NCBI RefSeq assembly: GCF_017638545.1
Contig: NZ_CP072110.1
Coordinates: 1,984,001-2,048,000 of the forward strand
Origin: Psychrosphaera ytuae
GTDB lineage: Bacteria > Pseudomonadota > Gammaproteobacteria > Enterobacterales > Alteromonadaceae
DNA: 64,000 bases
Direction: 5' to 3'
Below, piece after piece: positions 45,471 through 54,639 of this stretch. Positions within the stretch are counted from its first letter, which is position 1. Each line of letters opens with the position of its first letter. The notes beneath the pieces are model-generated. The model did no database searches, was not told where the DNA came from, and saw nothing but the letters and a program-made list of their open reading frames with translations. The position numbers were made by a program, and so were the translations under genes.

Positions 45471-46187
45471 TCATGTTGCTTTGCGCAAAGACGCTGCAAA
45501 AAATACAACTAACGAAAAAAACGCCAACAAAAACCATTGCAACGCATAAGCTTGATGTTTCTCAGGCGGCATCACTACTGGTGTATACAGTCTTGGGTGG
45601 CCTTTTATCGTGTTACTCTCCGCAAATACGACAATCGGTATTACGCTTTGAGGGTGGCTATATTCAATAATTGTTGATAGCGCTTGCACTCGCATGGGAT
45701 ACCCTTGTTCCGGTTGCGACTCACCTAGCGTAAAGGTGTCAAAATCACTCGCCTTAATTAACCCTGCCACGGTCAATACCGGTGGTAACTCAATCTTTGG
45801 TAATTCCCCTCGAGAGGAGCCTGCTGGCCACCAGCCCAAGCTAACTAAAACAACTTGTTCCGTAACAGCAACTCTGGCCGGTACCACCAATTCATATCCG
45901 ACTTTGCCTTGAAACACCTTGTTGTCCAGCAACCATTGTTGTTCTCGGAAAAAATGTGCTTCAAACTTTGTATTTCTAAAATTGAGTTCTGAAATGTCAT
46001 TTCGCTGAAGTTTGTCTAGTAAGCCATCTTCCGTCAAAGGCACTGCTACCTGTTGCTCTGCGATTAACCGTTGCTTTTCTTTTGCACGCTCTAGTTGCCA
46101 CAAGCCCAACTTGCACAAAATAACAAAAGCCGTCAAAGTGATGACAAGTGGCCAAAAACTGAGCTTGAACGTTCTGCCTTTAATCAC
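45471..46187 (-). CDS. SURF1 family oxidase assembly protein
   Basis: 238 residues with a membrane helix at each end (FWPLVITLTAFVILCKLGLW and ALQWFLLAFFSLVVFFAASL). The family pattern is GLWQLERAKEKQRL, QWLLDNKVFQGKVGYELV and SLGWWPAGSSR. SURF1 helps insert heme A into subunit I of cytochrome oxidase. Confidence 0.9.
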   Translation of the reverse strand: MIKGRTFKLSFWPLVITLTAFVILCKLGLWQLERAKEKQRLIAEQQVAVPLTEDGLLDKLQRNDISELNFRNTKFEAHFFREQQWLLDNKVFQGKVGYELVVPARVAVTEQVVLVSLGWWPAGSSRGELPKIELPPVLTVAGLIKASDFDTFTLGESQPEQGYPMRVQALSTIIEYSHPQSVIPIVVFAESNTIKGHPRLYTPVVMPPEKHQAYALQWFLLAFFSLVVFFAASLRKAT

Positions 46188-46228
46188 GGTTATTCCGCCA
46201 CACCCTAACTTCTTAAATAGGTAAAACC

Positions 46229-46453
46229 ATGGAAATAATCATAAAAATCGTCATAGTGGGGCTATTGATCAGTGTTGTTTTCAACCTTTTCAAAGCTGGT
46301 GTTGCGATGATCAAGGGCGACAAACAAGGCCGTTCAATGTCACATTTTATTGGTCGACGACTAATGTTTACTGCAGGTTTACTCCTATTACTTTTAGTTT
46401 TAATTGGGCTTGGCGTTATCGAACCAAACCCAAATCCATATCGAAGTTTGTAA
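46229..46453 (+). CDS. DUF2909 family twin-helix membrane protein
   Basis: 74 residues with two membrane helices around a basic loop (AMIKGDKQGRSMSHFIGRRL), the DUF2909 pattern; proteins of this family occur near COX3 and SURF1. It is the only plus-strand gene in the oxidase cluster, divergent from SURF1 by 41 bases and convergent with COX3. Role in oxidase assembly is inferred from location only. Confidence 0.82.
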   Translation: MEIIIKIVIVGLLISVVFNLFKAGVAMIKGDKQGRSMSHFIGRRLMFTAGLLLLLLVLIGLGVIEPNPNPYRSL

Positions 46454-46462
46454 TTGTTTTTG

Positions 46463-47344
46463 TTAAAGAATATAAACAAATACAAACAGCATTAACCACA
46501 CTACATCAACAAAGTGCCAATACCAGCTCGTCGCTTGGAAACCAAAGTGGTTTTCTGGCGTAAAATGGTTTTTGATGACGATGCGCAAGAACATAACGAT
46601 CAACATTATGGTTCCTAAAGTAACGTGCATACCATGAAAGCCCGTAAGCAAGAAGAATGTGTTGCCATAGACACCGCTTGATAACATTAGACCCATCTCG
46701 CGATACGCGTGAATGTACTCTTCTACTTGTAAAGCTAAGAACACACAGCCTAATAAAATTGTTATACCTAACATAAAGGTAAGTTGCTTGCGCTTGTTTT
46801 GCTCTAAACCTACGTGAGCAAAATGACAGGTTACCGATGACACCACCAGAATGATGGTATTAATCAGTGGTAGTCCCCAAGGTCCCATTGCTTCTGTCGT
46901 TGTACCGTCTGGTGTTTTCACAAGTGGCCAAACAGCTTCGAAGGTCGGCCAAAGTACCTCGTGAGTCATTGCGTTGTTACTTGCGCCACCCAACCAAGGC
47001 ACAGCGATCATTCGGGCGTAGAATAAGGCCCCGAAAAAGGCCGCAAAAAACATCACCTCAGAAAAAATGAACCACGCCATACCTTGTTTAAATGACCGAT
47101 CCATTTGCGAGCTATACAAGCCTTCCATTGACTCATCAATTACATTTCTAAACCATCCCACCAGCATAAAAATGATGGTACAGACGCCGGCAAACAGCAT
47201 ATAACCGCTATAGCCAGACTCTCCCTTTGTTACGTCATTAACATAACCACCAGCGCCAAATGCAATTAAAAACAAGCCAATTGCACCGACAATGGGCCAA
47301 GGGCTTTGCGCCGGTACATAATATTTTTGATATTCAGTTGTCAT
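46463..47344 (-). CDS. coxC: Cytochrome c oxidase subunit III
   Basis: About 293 residues from ATG 47344, which follows AGAGGG; the frame extends 28 codons upstream into the COX11 end but lacks support. Seven membrane helices with YYVPAQSPWPIVGAIGLF, WFIFSEVMFFAAFFGALFY and the final ATSWYWHFVDVVWLMLFVFV. A structural subunit of aa3-type oxidase in the cytoplasmic membrane. Confidence 0.95.
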   Translation of the reverse strand: MTTEYQKYYVPAQSPWPIVGAIGLFLIAFGAGGYVNDVTKGESGYSGYMLFAGVCTIIFMLVGWFRNVIDESMEGLYSSQMDRSFKQGMAWFIFSEVMFFAAFFGALFYARMIAVPWLGGASNNAMTHEVLWPTFEAVWPLVKTPDGTTTEAMGPWGLPLINTIILVVSSVTCHFAHVGLEQNKRKQLTFMLGITILLGCVFLALQVEEYIHAYREMGLMLSSGVYGNTFFLLTGFHGMHVTLGTIMLIVMFLRIVIKNHFTPENHFGFQATSWYWHFVDVVWLMLFVFVYIL

Positions 47345-47366
47345 AATATTGCCCTCTCTGAGCAAG

Positions 47367-47945
47367 CTAGTCTGCGTTCGCAAATAGTTCTGCAAAGGCG
47401 TCTTTTTCGATTTTGTTCGATATGTCAAACAAGGTATAAGACAAAGTCACCGTGGAATATTCCTTTGGTAAATCCGGATCGATATAGAACTGCAAACCTA
47501 GTGCCTCTCCATGCCCTTGTTCTAACGGCTGTTGGTTAAAACAAAAACACTCGATTTTATTAAAATAGGTTGCCGCTACACCCGGACTGACAGACGGTAT
47601 TGCTTGAACCACCATGTCATTTGCAGATTGGTTTGCGACCAAAAAATTCACTTCGTGCATTTCCCCAGGATGAACTTTCATTCGCTTTACTTCTGGCGCA
47701 AAAGTCCACGGTAAATTACCTTGGGTACGTGCGATAAACTCAACGGTCACCAAGCGCTCTTTGTCTACTTGTTCCGACAAAGTGGCTGCCTGATCACTCG
47801 TTTTGCCATTTAATCCTGTGATATCACAAAAAACGTCATACAAAGGAACGAGGGCAAACCCAAAACCGAACATACACACGACCGTTAGGACTAGTTTTTT
47901 TATTAGTCTTGTGTTGTCGACTGCGTTTGGTGTTTGCTCACTCAT
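47367..47945 (-). CDS. ctaG: Cytochrome c oxidase assembly protein CtaG/COX11
   Basis: 192 residues with one N-terminal membrane helix (VLTVVCMFGFGFALVPLYDV) and a periplasmic Ig-like domain containing the copper-binding CFC in FNKIECFCFNQQPLEQG. It delivers copper to the CuB site of subunit I. It lies between COX1 and COX3, the standard order. Confidence 0.94.
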   Translation of the reverse strand: MSEQTPNAVDNTRLIKKLVLTVVCMFGFGFALVPLYDVFCDITGLNGKTSDQAATLSEQVDKERLVTVEFIARTQGNLPWTFAPEVKRMKVHPGEMHEVNFLVANQSANDMVVQAIPSVSPGVAATYFNKIECFCFNQQPLEQGHGEALGLQFYIDPDLPKEYSTVTLSYTLFDISNKIEKDAFAELFANAD

Positions 47946-47965
47946 CCTTCATTCCCCTTAAAGCG

Positions 47966-49561
47966 TTATTTGATCTTCGGTGGCGTTTCAAACGTGTGAT
48001 AAGGCGCAGGCGATGGAATTTCCCACTCCAATCCTTCAGCACCTTCCCACACCTGATCTGTGGCTTTTTCACCGCCTTTAATGCATTTGTATACAACAGC
48101 AACAAATAGCAGTTGTGACAAGCCAAAGGCAAAACCACCAATACTTATAATGGCGTTAAAGTCAGCAAATTGAGTGGCGTAATCAGGAATGCGTCGTGGC
48201 ATACCCGCTAGGCCAACAAAGTGCATCGGGAAGAACAACACGTTTACCGAAATTAACGATAACCAGAAATGTAACTTCGCCAAGCCCTCATCAAACATGT
48301 TTCCTGTCCACTTCGGTAACCAATAGTACGCTGCCGCCATAATCGAGAAGATGGCTCCTGTCACCAACACGTAATGGAAGTGGGCAACCACAAAGTAAGT
48401 GTCATGGTATTGGAAATCTGCTGGTGTAATCGCCAACATGAGCCCCGATAATCCTCCTATGGTGAATAGAACGATAAAGGCAATCGAGAACATCATAGGA
48501 ACTTCGAAGGTCATAGCCCCTCGCCACATGGTTGCGACCCAGTTGAAGACCTTCACCCCTGTAGGCACTGATATCAACATGGTGAAGTACATAAAGAACA
48601 ACTCGGCGGCGACCGGCATACCCGTCGTAAACATATGGTGTGCCCACACAACAAACGACAATATAGCGATGGAGGCCGTTGCATACACCATAGAGGCATA
48701 ACCGAACAGTTTTTTGCGGCTAAAGGTAGGAACAATCTGTGAGATGATGCCAAATGCTGGCAAGATCATGATGTAAACCTCAGGGTGACCAAAAAACCAG
48801 AAAATGTGCTGGAACATGACAGGATCGCCACCACCTGCTGCGTCAAAGAACGACGTAGCAAAGTATTTATCCGTCAACACCATGGTTACCGCACCAGCTA
48901 ACACTGGCATAACTGCAATTAGTAAAAACGCGGTAATCAACCAAGTCCACACAAATAGTGGCATTTTCATAAAGGTCATGCCCGGGGCACGTAAGTTGAA
49001 GATAGTAACGATAACGTTAATCGCGCCCATTATGGATGAAATACCCATAATGTGGACCGAGAATACGAAAAATGCGGTACTGTCATTACTGTACGTAGTA
49101 GAAAGTGGTGCGTAGAAGGTCCAGCCAAAATTAGGACCGCCACCTTCCATAAACAAAGACATTAACAAGATCAGGAATGCAAATGGAAGAATCCAAAAAC
49201 TCCAGTTGTTCATTCTTGGCAATGCCATGTCAGGCGCACCAATCATCATTGGAATCATCCAGTTAGCCAAACCAACAAAGGCTGGCATGACGGCACCGAA
49301 TACCATAATAAGACCGTGTACTGTGGTCATTTGGTTGAAGAAGTCAGGCTCTACAACTTGCAATCCTGGCTGGAATAACTCGGCACGAATGACCATCGCC
49401 ATTGCTCCGCCGATAAAAAACATCAGCAGAGAAAACAATAAGTATAATGTGCCGATATCTTTGTGGTTGGTTGTCAATAACCAACGCATGATGCCCTTTG
49501 GAGCACCATGGTGTTCGTGATCATCGTGATGATCAACTGCGGTATTATCTACAGAACTCAT
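47966..49561 (-). CDS. ctaD: Cytochrome c oxidase subunit I
   Basis: 531 residues and twelve membrane helices. Heme and CuB ligand motifs are clear: MTTVHGLIMVFGAVMP (low-spin heme His), FWFFGHPEVYIMILPAFG (CuB His and cross-linked Tyr), WAHHMFTTGMP (CuB His pair) and YFVVAHFHYVLVTG (heme His pair). It reduces oxygen and pumps protons. Confidence 0.98.
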   Translation of the reverse strand: MSSVDNTAVDHHDDHEHHGAPKGIMRWLLTTNHKDIGTLYLLFSLLMFFIGGAMAMVIRAELFQPGLQVVEPDFFNQMTTVHGLIMVFGAVMPAFVGLANWMIPMMIGAPDMALPRMNNWSFWILPFAFLILLMSLFMEGGGPNFGWTFYAPLSTTYSNDSTAFFVFSVHIMGISSIMGAINVIVTIFNLRAPGMTFMKMPLFVWTWLITAFLLIAVMPVLAGAVTMVLTDKYFATSFFDAAGGGDPVMFQHIFWFFGHPEVYIMILPAFGIISQIVPTFSRKKLFGYASMVYATASIAILSFVVWAHHMFTTGMPVAAELFFMYFTMLISVPTGVKVFNWVATMWRGAMTFEVPMMFSIAFIVLFTIGGLSGLMLAITPADFQYHDTYFVVAHFHYVLVTGAIFSIMAAAYYWLPKWTGNMFDEGLAKLHFWLSLISVNVLFFPMHFVGLAGMPRRIPDYATQFADFNAIISIGGFAFGLSQLLFVAVVYKCIKGGEKATDQVWEGAEGLEWEIPSPAPYHTFETPPKIK

Positions 49562-49570
49562 GATGACCTC

Positions 49571-50704
49571 CTATTGTCCGTTGAGATAAGCATAAACTTG
49601 TGACGCTTGAACAACGTCTCCAGTATCATTACCCCAAGCGTTTCGCTCGTAAGTAATAATTGCGGCTAAGTCTTTTAGCCCGAGCTGCTTACCATAGCCC
49701 TGCATCGCAGTACCAGGTTTACCGTTTACGACGATATCAATGTGTGCATTCATATCTTCTAGTGCAATCTTGCTACCTTTTAACGCAGGGAAAACACCTG
49801 GTATACCTTCACCGTTAACCTGATGACAGGCTGCACAGTTTGTGATGTAAGACTTTTCGCCAACGGTCATGAGTTCGTCATATGACATATTCATCGCCAG
49901 AAGCTTTTGCTCTTCTTCTTTGGCAATGCGAGCTAACTCTTCTTGTTCTTCGACCCAGACTTTGAAGTCTGCCGGAGACTTTGCGATAACCACTATTGGC
50001 ATAAAGCCATGGTCTTTTCCGCATAACTCCGCACATTGACCCCGGTAAATCCCAGGCTCATTGACTCGTGTCCAAGCCTCGTTAATAAAACCAGGATTCG
50101 CATCTTTTTTAACTGCAAACTCAGGAACCCACCACGAGTGGATTACATCGTCTGACGTTATTAAAAAACGTACCTTTTGACCGGTAGGTATGACCAAAGG
50201 GCGATCCACTTCTAGCAGGTAGTTATCTGACTTTTCACGCTGGTTAGCGATTTGTTCAGGCGCAGTAGCCAACAAGCTATAAAACTCAAGTTCGTGATCA
50301 AAGTACTTGTAATGCCACTTCCATTGAGAGCCTGTCACCTGCACCGTTAAGTCGGCGTCGCTGGTATCTTCCATTGCGATGAGTGTTGTGGTGGCGGGAA
50401 TTGCCATACCGATGAGAATAATAAAAGGAATTGCCGTCCAAATGATTTCTACCTTGGTACTTTCGTGAAAGTTCGCAGGCGTAACCCCTTTAGACTTGCG
50501 ATGATGGAGCATTGACCAAAACATTACTCCAAACACTAATACAGCAATGACACAGCAAATGTAGAAGATGATCATATGCAAGCTGTAAACATTTGCACTG
50601 ATATCCGTCACCCCTTGCGTTAAGTTGAGACGCATTTCATCTGCTACGGCGGTATTAGCAAATACGGCAGCCAGCACTAGCCAGCTAGATTGCTTAGCAG
50701 TCAC
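49571..50704 (-). CDS. ctaC: Cytochrome c oxidase subunit II fused to a cytochrome c domain
   Basis: About 377 residues from GTG 50704, which has GGAGG seven bases upstream and opens a signal peptide (VLAAVFANTAVADEM); the frame extends further, without such support. Two membrane helices are followed by the CuA domain (GQCAELCGKDHGFMPIVV) and a fused c-type cytochrome (NCAACHQVNGEGIPG, with Met ligand in GTAMQGYGKQ). The fusion is that of caa3-like oxidases. It passes electrons from cytochrome c to subunit I. Confidence 0.95.
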   Translation of the reverse strand: MTAKQSSWLVLAAVFANTAVADEMRLNLTQGVTDISANVYSLHMIIFYICCVIAVLVFGVMFWSMLHHRKSKGVTPANFHESTKVEIIWTAIPFIILIGMAIPATTTLIAMEDTSDADLTVQVTGSQWKWHYKYFDHELEFYSLLATAPEQIANQREKSDNYLLEVDRPLVIPTGQKVRFLITSDDVIHSWWVPEFAVKKDANPGFINEAWTRVNEPGIYRGQCAELCGKDHGFMPIVVIAKSPADFKVWVEEQEELARIAKEEEQKLLAMNMSYDELMTVGEKSYITNCAACHQVNGEGIPGVFPALKGSKIALEDMNAHIDIVVNGKPGTAMQGYGKQLGLKDLAAIITYERNAWGNDTGDVVQASQVYAYLNGQ

Positions 50705-51039
50705 ACAAAGTCCTCCATTGTTAAAAACAAAAAGAGGATTCTGTACCACTTGCACCAGAGTCATCAGTCGACGAAAAACCCACACGCTCGACTTACTGAC
50801 CTTGTCCCCTGAATGTTTTTATTATTTATTGTTGTTATATCCCGAACCACATTTTGTGGTGCCGCGTTGATATGTTTATTTTTTGTTCAACAAATTTAAC
50901 GTATAACGATTAATCAAGGAGTGCAAATTTTAATCGATGAAAAACGTTTGTTTGTACAAATATTAACCAACACTTGCACAAACATAGAAACGAAGATATA
51001 GAGCTTTTATTCAGTTATTCAGCAACTTAGTAAAGTTGA
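50705..51039. other. 335-base intergenic region: oxidase operon leader and ThrE 3' hairpin
   Basis: It should hold the promoter of the oxidase structural genes. Seen here are the GGAGG of ctaC, a 6-bp palindrome ACCACA-TTT-TGTGGT at 50846-50860 that could be an operator or leader hairpin, and CAACTT-AGTA-AAGTTG at 51023-51038 just after the ThrE stop. The latter lacks a T-run. No extra gene is convincing. Confidence 0.4.
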
Positions 51040-52272
51040 CTACAAGCTCTTTTTAGGAGGAAGAGCGGAGTTTGCAAAGATAAGACCAGCCACAATTGAC
51101 ATCAAGATCACCAGTGATTGTTGTCCTGCTAACTCTGCAGAGGCAAAGCCTTCTCCGACAATATAGGAGTTGAGGCTGATAAAGGTTTTACTGCCCGGTA
51201 CTAAGACAATCAGTCCCTGCATCGTGACGATTACAGCTGGTGCATTGGCAAGACGAGTAAATAAGTTACCGTATATACCAACCATGAACGCACCCAAAAA
51301 CGCGCCTATCCCTAAGTCAAAATACAGTGAGCCATAATGGCTTGAACCATAGGCAACAAAGCCAATCAACAAAGACCATACAATATGTCTACGGCGAGTT
51401 CTAAAAGCAATGATTAGCGCCCAACCCAAGATAAAGATTGCAAGCCACGCTGACCATTTAGGTAAAGTTGGCTGAGCGAGATATTCCACCTCGCCAAATA
51501 AACTATGACCGATTTCTATCCCAACAAAAGCACCAAAATAAAGCTTAAATAGGATCATAACTGCATCCATTACTTTCGCGGTGCCAGAAACCAAGTGTCT
51601 AGCAGATAGTTCTTGAAGGCCAATGGTTAGAGCAAGGCCCGGTACCAAAACGATAATAGATGACAATACGGCCAAATGGATATTGATTCCAGGGTCGATA
51701 TACGCCGCAATCGCACAAGCCCCTATTGCGGTCATCATCGATACCAAAGGCTCAAGCATATTAGTGATCCCTTTAGAACGCTCGGACCAAAGAATAAATA
51801 CATACACCACCAAACCTAACAATGCGGACCAAATAGCGGTGTTAGCAGAGGTGTTCATCAACATGGCAAAAGCACCGCCGGTCAAGCCGTGAGATAGTGC
51901 CGTTGCCCAGCGCCCGTAGGGGTTTGGCATAAACTCAATTTCATCTAGGCGCAACTGCGCTTCTTCAACACTGAGTTCACCACCTAAAACAAGATCAACA
52001 ACATCGTCGGTACGAGATAAAGAGCCCATGTCCAAATCACCCGGATCGACTCGAGCAGCATGGGTGTATTCGTCTTCGTGCCCTTCTGTCCACAATACGA
52101 AGGTCATTGACGTCGGTGAAATAATAAACGACGAACGCAATCCCAACGCATCAGCAAGCGTCATTAAATGCGCCTCAAGACGATACGCAGGGGTACCGTA
52201 CTTGTGCAACATTTTTCCTAAGCGAACGATAAACTTTCGCTTTTGTTTAAACGCTTCGTGCTGGTCTTGCAT
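51040..52272 (-). CDS. ThrE-type threonine/serine exporter (fused YjjP and YjjB domains)
   Basis: About 410 residues from ATG 52272; the frame extends 26 codons into the rmuC end, without a signal. The N-terminal YjjP/DUF1212 part (RLGKMLHKYGTPAYRLEAHL) is followed by about ten membrane helices, including the YjjB-like domain ending GSKTFISLNSYIVGEG. In Corynebacterium one protein carries both parts, while E. coli uses two. Related proteins export threonine, serine or succinate; the substrate here is unknown. Confidence 0.85.
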   Translation of the reverse strand: MQDQHEAFKQKRKFIVRLGKMLHKYGTPAYRLEAHLMTLADALGLRSSFIISPTSMTFVLWTEGHEDEYTHAARVDPGDLDMGSLSRTDDVVDLVLGGELSVEEAQLRLDEIEFMPNPYGRWATALSHGLTGGAFAMLMNTSANTAIWSALLGLVVYVFILWSERSKGITNMLEPLVSMMTAIGACAIAAYIDPGINIHLAVLSSIIVLVPGLALTIGLQELSARHLVSGTAKVMDAVMILFKLYFGAFVGIEIGHSLFGEVEYLAQPTLPKWSAWLAIFILGWALIIAFRTRRRHIVWSLLIGFVAYGSSHYGSLYFDLGIGAFLGAFMVGIYGNLFTRLANAPAVIVTMQGLIVLVPGSKTFISLNSYIVGEGFASAELAGQQSLVILMSIVAGLIFANSALPPKKSL

Positions 52273-52273
52273 A

Positions 52274-53857
52274 CTACTTGCCTTCTGTATCCAATGACGG
52301 CTCTGACATCGTAGTTTCGCTGTCAGATTCGGTTTCAACTGCCTCTGCAATAAGCTCTAATCGCTCATGTTCGACATCTACATGGTTAGGCTCTAATTGT
52401 GGCATTGTTTTTGTGACTTTTTGCGAAATTCGAGCAAATCGCTCTACCTTGCCGGCTAAACCTTGTTTTCCTGCTAATCCTTTCACTGTGTCGTTGTATT
52501 GGTTACTTACCGTGTTTAACGTACGACCAAGCTTTTGCAAACGCTCTGCAACAACACAAACTTGATTATATATTTCACCGGCACGCTGACTTAACTCTCG
52601 TGCCTCAGTGTTGCCTTGCTCGATTCGCCACAAATTAGCGACGGTTTTGAGTATCGGCATCAAGGTTGTGTGTGACACCAAAATCACGTTTTTCTCATAG
52701 CCGTAATTAAATAAGTCTTTGCGGTGTTTCAATGCTTCAATGTAGGCTGGTTCAATTGGCATAAACATTAGAACAAAACTCGGACTTCGCAACCCAACAA
52801 GATTTGAATAATCCTTTTTAAACAGATCGTTAATATGATTTCGAACTGCATCACAATGTTCATCAAGGGCAGCGTTTAGCTCGCCTTCTGACTCGGCGGC
52901 AATGGCTTTGTCATAGGCAACCAATGATACTTTACTATCAATTACGATGTGTTTGTCATCTGGCAGCTTAATCACAAAATCAGGGAGTCGACGATTACCC
53001 TCTTCGTCTTTCATATTTTCTTGGGTGTCGTAATGAGAGCCTTTGATCAGCCCGGCTAGCTGTAATGTTCGCTCAAGCTGTACTTCACCCCAATTACCCG
53101 TCGTCTTTTTATCGCCTTTTAACGCCGTCGCTAAGTTATTCGCTTCGGCCGTCATTTGCATACCAACTTCCAGTACTTTTTTCAGCTCTGAGCTTACTGT
53201 TGCTTGGCCTTTTATCGACTCCGAATGCACTTCGTTAACGCGCTTCTGGAAGCCTTCAACCTGCTCTTTAAATGGTTTTAATATGGCATCAAGCTCTGAT
53301 TTGTTGGACTGACTAAACGACTGACTCTTTTCTTCCAAGATTTTGTTCGCCAGATTAGCAAACTCAACTTTAAGCTGTTCGCGTTGCTTTTCGACCTGTA
53401 ATTGCTGCTCTTCAAAGAACTGTTGTTTTTCTGTTAAGCTTGTTTTTAATTCTGCTAACTCACTGCGAACACCGGTTAACTCTTGCTGTTTTGCTTCTAT
53501 TTGTTGAGTTAGCTTTTCATTTGTCTGTTTTAACTCAGTGACAAAGCTATCTCGCTCTTTTATCCGGGTATTAAGGCCACTAACCTCTGACTCTAAACGA
53601 GCAACATCGCGTTGACTGATCTGTGCTTGTGTTTGAAAATTAACTTTAACCGACTCGGTGCGCGACAACTCGTCGCTGACGGTCTGAAGTTTCTCTGCTT
53701 GAACCGTATGAGCTTGCATTAATTCAGTTAGCTCAGCCTGACGTTGACGCAACGATTTATTGATGGTTAAACGACTGATGAATAAGCCAATCGCCACGAG
53801 TAATAACACGCTTGCGATGACGTCGATTTGGTCAAATTGAAATTGCAAAACACCCAC
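52274..53857 (-). CDS. rmuC: DNA recombination protein RmuC
   Basis: 527 residues: one N-terminal membrane helix (IDVIASVLLLVAIGLFISRL), a long coiled coil (about 35-190) rich in Glu/Gln/Lys, then the RmuC nuclease-like core with GNWGEVQLERTLQLAGLIKG, LPDFVIKLPDDKHIVIDSK and SPSFVLMFMPIEPAYIEAL. RmuC limits inversion at short inverted repeats. ThrE begins one base after its stop, suggesting co-transcription. Confidence 0.94.
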   Translation of the reverse strand: MGVLQFQFDQIDVIASVLLLVAIGLFISRLTINKSLRQRQAELTELMQAHTVQAEKLQTVSDELSRTESVKVNFQTQAQISQRDVARLESEVSGLNTRIKERDSFVTELKQTNEKLTQQIEAKQQELTGVRSELAELKTSLTEKQQFFEEQQLQVEKQREQLKVEFANLANKILEEKSQSFSQSNKSELDAILKPFKEQVEGFQKRVNEVHSESIKGQATVSSELKKVLEVGMQMTAEANNLATALKGDKKTTGNWGEVQLERTLQLAGLIKGSHYDTQENMKDEEGNRRLPDFVIKLPDDKHIVIDSKVSLVAYDKAIAAESEGELNAALDEHCDAVRNHINDLFKKDYSNLVGLRSPSFVLMFMPIEPAYIEALKHRKDLFNYGYEKNVILVSHTTLMPILKTVANLWRIEQGNTEARELSQRAGEIYNQVCVVAERLQKLGRTLNTVSNQYNDTVKGLAGKQGLAGKVERFARISQKVTKTMPQLEPNHVDVEHERLELIAEAVETESDSETTMSEPSLDTEGK

Positions 53858-53999
53858 CTAATAAAAACAATGATAAGTTGACATTGTGCCTATGAAGTAT
53901 AAAAAATGAAACGGATTCAATGAGATTGTTACGTAATAATTTTGATTTGGAAAATTACGTGAGTGATTTGTATACACACCAATTAGGAACCTTGCCCAA

Positions 54000-54638
54000 A
54001 TGCTAAACCTAGAGTCTGTTATTTCTTTTTTATTAGTGTCGACCCTGCTAGCTGTCACGCCAGGGCCGTCGAATGCCTTTCTGTTGGCACAGACAATGAG
54101 CAAAGGAAAAGCAGCAGGAAAATATGCAGCAGCTGGGTTTGCGTTAGGAGGCTTAGCACACACCTTACTTGCGGTTTTGGGTTTATCGGCGCTGTTAAAA
54201 GCAAGTCCAACTGCCTACCAGCTCGTTCAGTATTTAGGGGCCGGTTATCTGTTTTTTCTCGGTATTCAAACACTCAATAGTGCATTCAAGCCAGATACAA
54301 GCAGTAGCTTTGATTCACCGTTAGACATGCCTAAAAACACTCACAAAAATGTCATGTGGCAAGCTATGCTGACTGAAGTTCTAAACCCAAAAGTTGCACT
54401 GTTTTTTATTGCGTTTATTCCACAGTTTGTCGACTTATCACTGAGTACGTCCGGTACCCATCAAATCATCATATTTGGGTTGTTGTATGCGATTTTGGCG
54501 TACCCTATTGACCTTACCTATGTCCATTATGGTGACAAAATTGCCCAACATTTTAAGTCCCACCCATCATCGCAACGATGGCTTGACGGGCTTACGGGAC
54601 TCATTTTTGTATTGCTTGCGATTAATATCTTACTGTAA
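54000..54638 (+). CDS. LysE/RhtB family amino-acid exporter
   Basis: 212 residues and about six membrane helices, with the family motif LLAVTPGPSNAFLLAQTMSK followed by GKYAAAGFALGGLAHTLLAV, and TEVLNPKVALFFIAFIPQFV in the middle. It exports amino acids or related metabolites; substrate unknown. It is convergent with the coiled-coil gene, one base between their stops. Confidence 0.9.
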   Translation: MLNLESVISFLLVSTLLAVTPGPSNAFLLAQTMSKGKAAGKYAAAGFALGGLAHTLLAVLGLSALLKASPTAYQLVQYLGAGYLFFLGIQTLNSAFKPDTSSSFDSPLDMPKNTHKNVMWQAMLTEVLNPKVALFFIAFIPQFVDLSLSTSGTHQIIIFGLLYAILAYPIDLTYVHYGDKIAQHFKSHPSSQRWLDGLTGLIFVLLAINILL

Positions 54639-54639
54639 C

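Noticed and set aside
48399..48701. 100-codon plus-strand reading frame opposite COX1
   Set aside because: Antisense to highly conserved helices of COX1; the composition mirrors the membrane segments.
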